A DNA stretch of 6,699 nucleotides from Candidatus Aenigmatarchaeota archaeon. GTDB lineage: Archaea; Aenigmatarchaeota; Aenigmatarchaeia; QMZP01; JAUXAV01. The translations under genes were made by a program, and so were the position numbers. The notes under the pieces were generated by a model. The model had not been told where the DNA came from, searched no databases, and was given only the letters and a program-made list of their open reading frames with translations. Position 1 is the stretch's first letter, and each line of letters starts with the position of its first letter. The DNA lies in NCBI GenBank assembly GCA_030619735.1, contig JAUXAV010000061.1, positions 1 to 6,699 on the forward strand. Direction: 5' to 3'. This document shows, in pieces, positions 6,192-6,699 of the stretch.

Positions 6192-6199
6192 TATTAAAA
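6192..6199 (-). promoter_or_regulatory. TATA-like box for the radical SAM gene
   Basis: The minus strand reads TTTTAATA, centred 25-26 bases before the ATG at 6170, in the 40-base AT-rich gap after the transcription factor S stop. No Shine-Dalgarno is seen between the box and the ATG, which fits a leaderless transcript. It is inferred from spacing and composition. Confidence 0.45.
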
Positions 6200-6210
6200 T
6201 ACTTAATGGA

Positions 6211-6534
6211 CTACCCGTACTCCCTCCAGGAGTGCTTGCACTCGGTGCATCTCAGGAAGAGGGTGGGGGCCTCATCTCCTGAGCGGGTCTGCTGCAGCCA
6301 CCAGTGGGCTTCCTTGTTGCCGCACTTTGGGCAGGTGACCTTTGTCACCGGGAGGGCTTCCTCGTTCTTTTCTATTATGATTACATCGTCAAGTGGGTTC
6401 TTCTTTATGCTTTCTGATATCTGCATGGGCTTGTAGTCCTTCAGCTTGAATCCGCACTTCCTGCAGACTAGAATCGTCTTTGTCTTCTCTTTTTTTGCAA
6501 CCAAAACCGAACTGCATTTCTCGCAAAATTCCAT
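6211..6534 (-). CDS. tfs: Transcription factor S (archaeal TFIIS-like transcript cleavage factor)
   Basis: This 107-residue protein matches the archaeal TFS family in length and layout. The N-terminal zinc ribbon uses C4, C7, C24 and C27. A linker of about 40 residues follows, then the C-terminal zinc ribbon with C68, C71, C96 and C99. The catalytic hairpin QQTRSGDEAPTLF keeps the acidic pair D87/E88. In TFIIS and TFS this pair reaches through the RNA polymerase secondary channel and stimulates RNA cleavage by backtracked polymerase, so this copy should be cleavage-competent and not an inhibitory paralogue. The protein ends in the typical CTECKHSWREYG. The ATG at 6534 has GGAGGG six bases upstream, overlapping the TAG stop of the preceding gene, which indicates operon-type translation. 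It is a housekeeping factor and is probably unrelated to the glycan genes downstream. Confidence 0.97.
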   Translation of the reverse strand: MEFCEKCSSVLVAKKEKTKTILVCRKCGFKLKDYKPMQISESIKKNPLDDVIIIEKNEEALPVTKVTCPKCGNKEAHWWLQQTRSGDEAPTLFLRCTECKHSWREYG

Positions 6535-6539
6535 ATAAA

Positions 6540-6547
6540 TCCCTCCT
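6540..6547 (-). promoter_or_regulatory. Shine-Dalgarno site of the transcription factor S gene
   Basis: The minus strand reads AGGAGGGA, with the GGAGGG core ending six bases before the ATG at 6534. Its first two bases are the AG of the upstream gene's TAG stop codon, so termination and initiation sites are interlocked. Confidence 0.6.
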
Positions 6548-6699
6548 AAATTCTCCCAAACGGCCTGCCCTTTACCATAGTGTATATCACGAACAGTGAG
6601 GCAATACCCATTAACAGCATTGCAGGCTTCTCAAAAAGGAGCGTTGTTGCCCCTATCTTTACCCAGCCCAGATACGGGATTGCTGCAATGCTCCTGCCA
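6546..6699 (-). CDS. C-terminal fragment of a membrane protein, possibly signal peptidase I (partial, N-terminus outside window)
   Basis: The minus-strand frame is open from the right edge (first full codon at 6698) to a TAG at 6546, giving 50 residues. It begins GRSIAAIPYLGWVKIG, resembling the segment that closes the catalytic domain of archaeal Sec11-type signal peptidases (IPYLGW/IPYVGY). It continues with a hydrophobic run at about residues 25-42 (PAMLLMGIASLFVIYTMV), likely a membrane helix, and ends KGRPFGRI. The catalytic serine and its partner would lie outside the window, so the assignment rests only on the short IPYLGWVK motif plus the trailing helix. Another membrane protein remains possible. 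It sits 11 bases upstream of the transcription factor S start, with an interlocked stop codon and Shine-Dalgarno, so the two are probably co-transcribed. Confidence 0.5.
   Translation of the reverse strand, partial: GRSIAAIPYLGWVKIGATTLLFEKPAMLLMGIASLFVIYTMVKGRPFGRI

Noticed and set aside
6188..6436. Forward-strand frame of 82 codons
   Set aside because: It is antisense to transcription factor S, whose eight zinc ligands and catalytic acidic pair are unmistakable.

Overview
The window looks archaeal. Near its right end it encodes an intact transcription factor S, the archaeal TFIIS-like cleavage factor. Four of the gene starts have an AT-rich, TATA-like box about 24-26 bases upstream, the geometry of archaeal (often leaderless) promoters. 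Arginine is mostly AGG and ATA is a common isoleucine codon. I cannot place the lineage further than Archaea. All supported genes lie on the minus strand, so transcription runs from right to left. No stretch longer than about 40 bases is without a gene.

Layout in transcription order: (1) 6699-6546, the C-terminal 50 residues of a membrane protein that may be a signal peptidase I. (2) 6534-6211, transcription factor S, with a Shine-Dalgarno sequence that overlaps the upstream stop codon. (3) 6170-4758, a radical SAM protein of the cobalamin-binding-domain class. (4) 4724-4620, an easily missed 34-residue single-pass membrane protein with its own promoter-like box. (5) 4583-3612, a membrane-anchored family 2 glycosyltransferase. 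(6) 3589-2660, an NAD-dependent UDP-GlcNAc/GalNAc-type 4-epimerase. (7) 2676-2278, a MazG-type nucleotide pyrophosphohydrolase that overlaps both neighbours. (8) 2309-984, a UDP-N-acetylhexosamine 6-dehydrogenase. (9) 979 to the left edge, a zinc-ribbon class I methyltransferase cut by the window edge.

Genes 5 to 9 read as part of a surface-polysaccharide or protein-glycosylation locus. The epimerase and dehydrogenase pair resembles WbpP/WbpO and TviC/TviB, which make UDP-N-acetylgalactosaminuronic acid from UDP-GlcNAc. The glycosyltransferase would use an activated sugar at the membrane, and the methyltransferase could cap or decorate the glycan. The radical SAM protein may modify a lipid, sugar or other metabolite, but its substrate cannot be read from the sequence.

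I see no mobile element, CRISPR array, RNA gene or clear terminator. Most of the window is recognisable. The least explained parts are the 34-residue membrane protein, the radical SAM substrate, the MazG gene embedded in the sugar-nucleotide genes, and the extra cysteine cluster in the methyltransferase.
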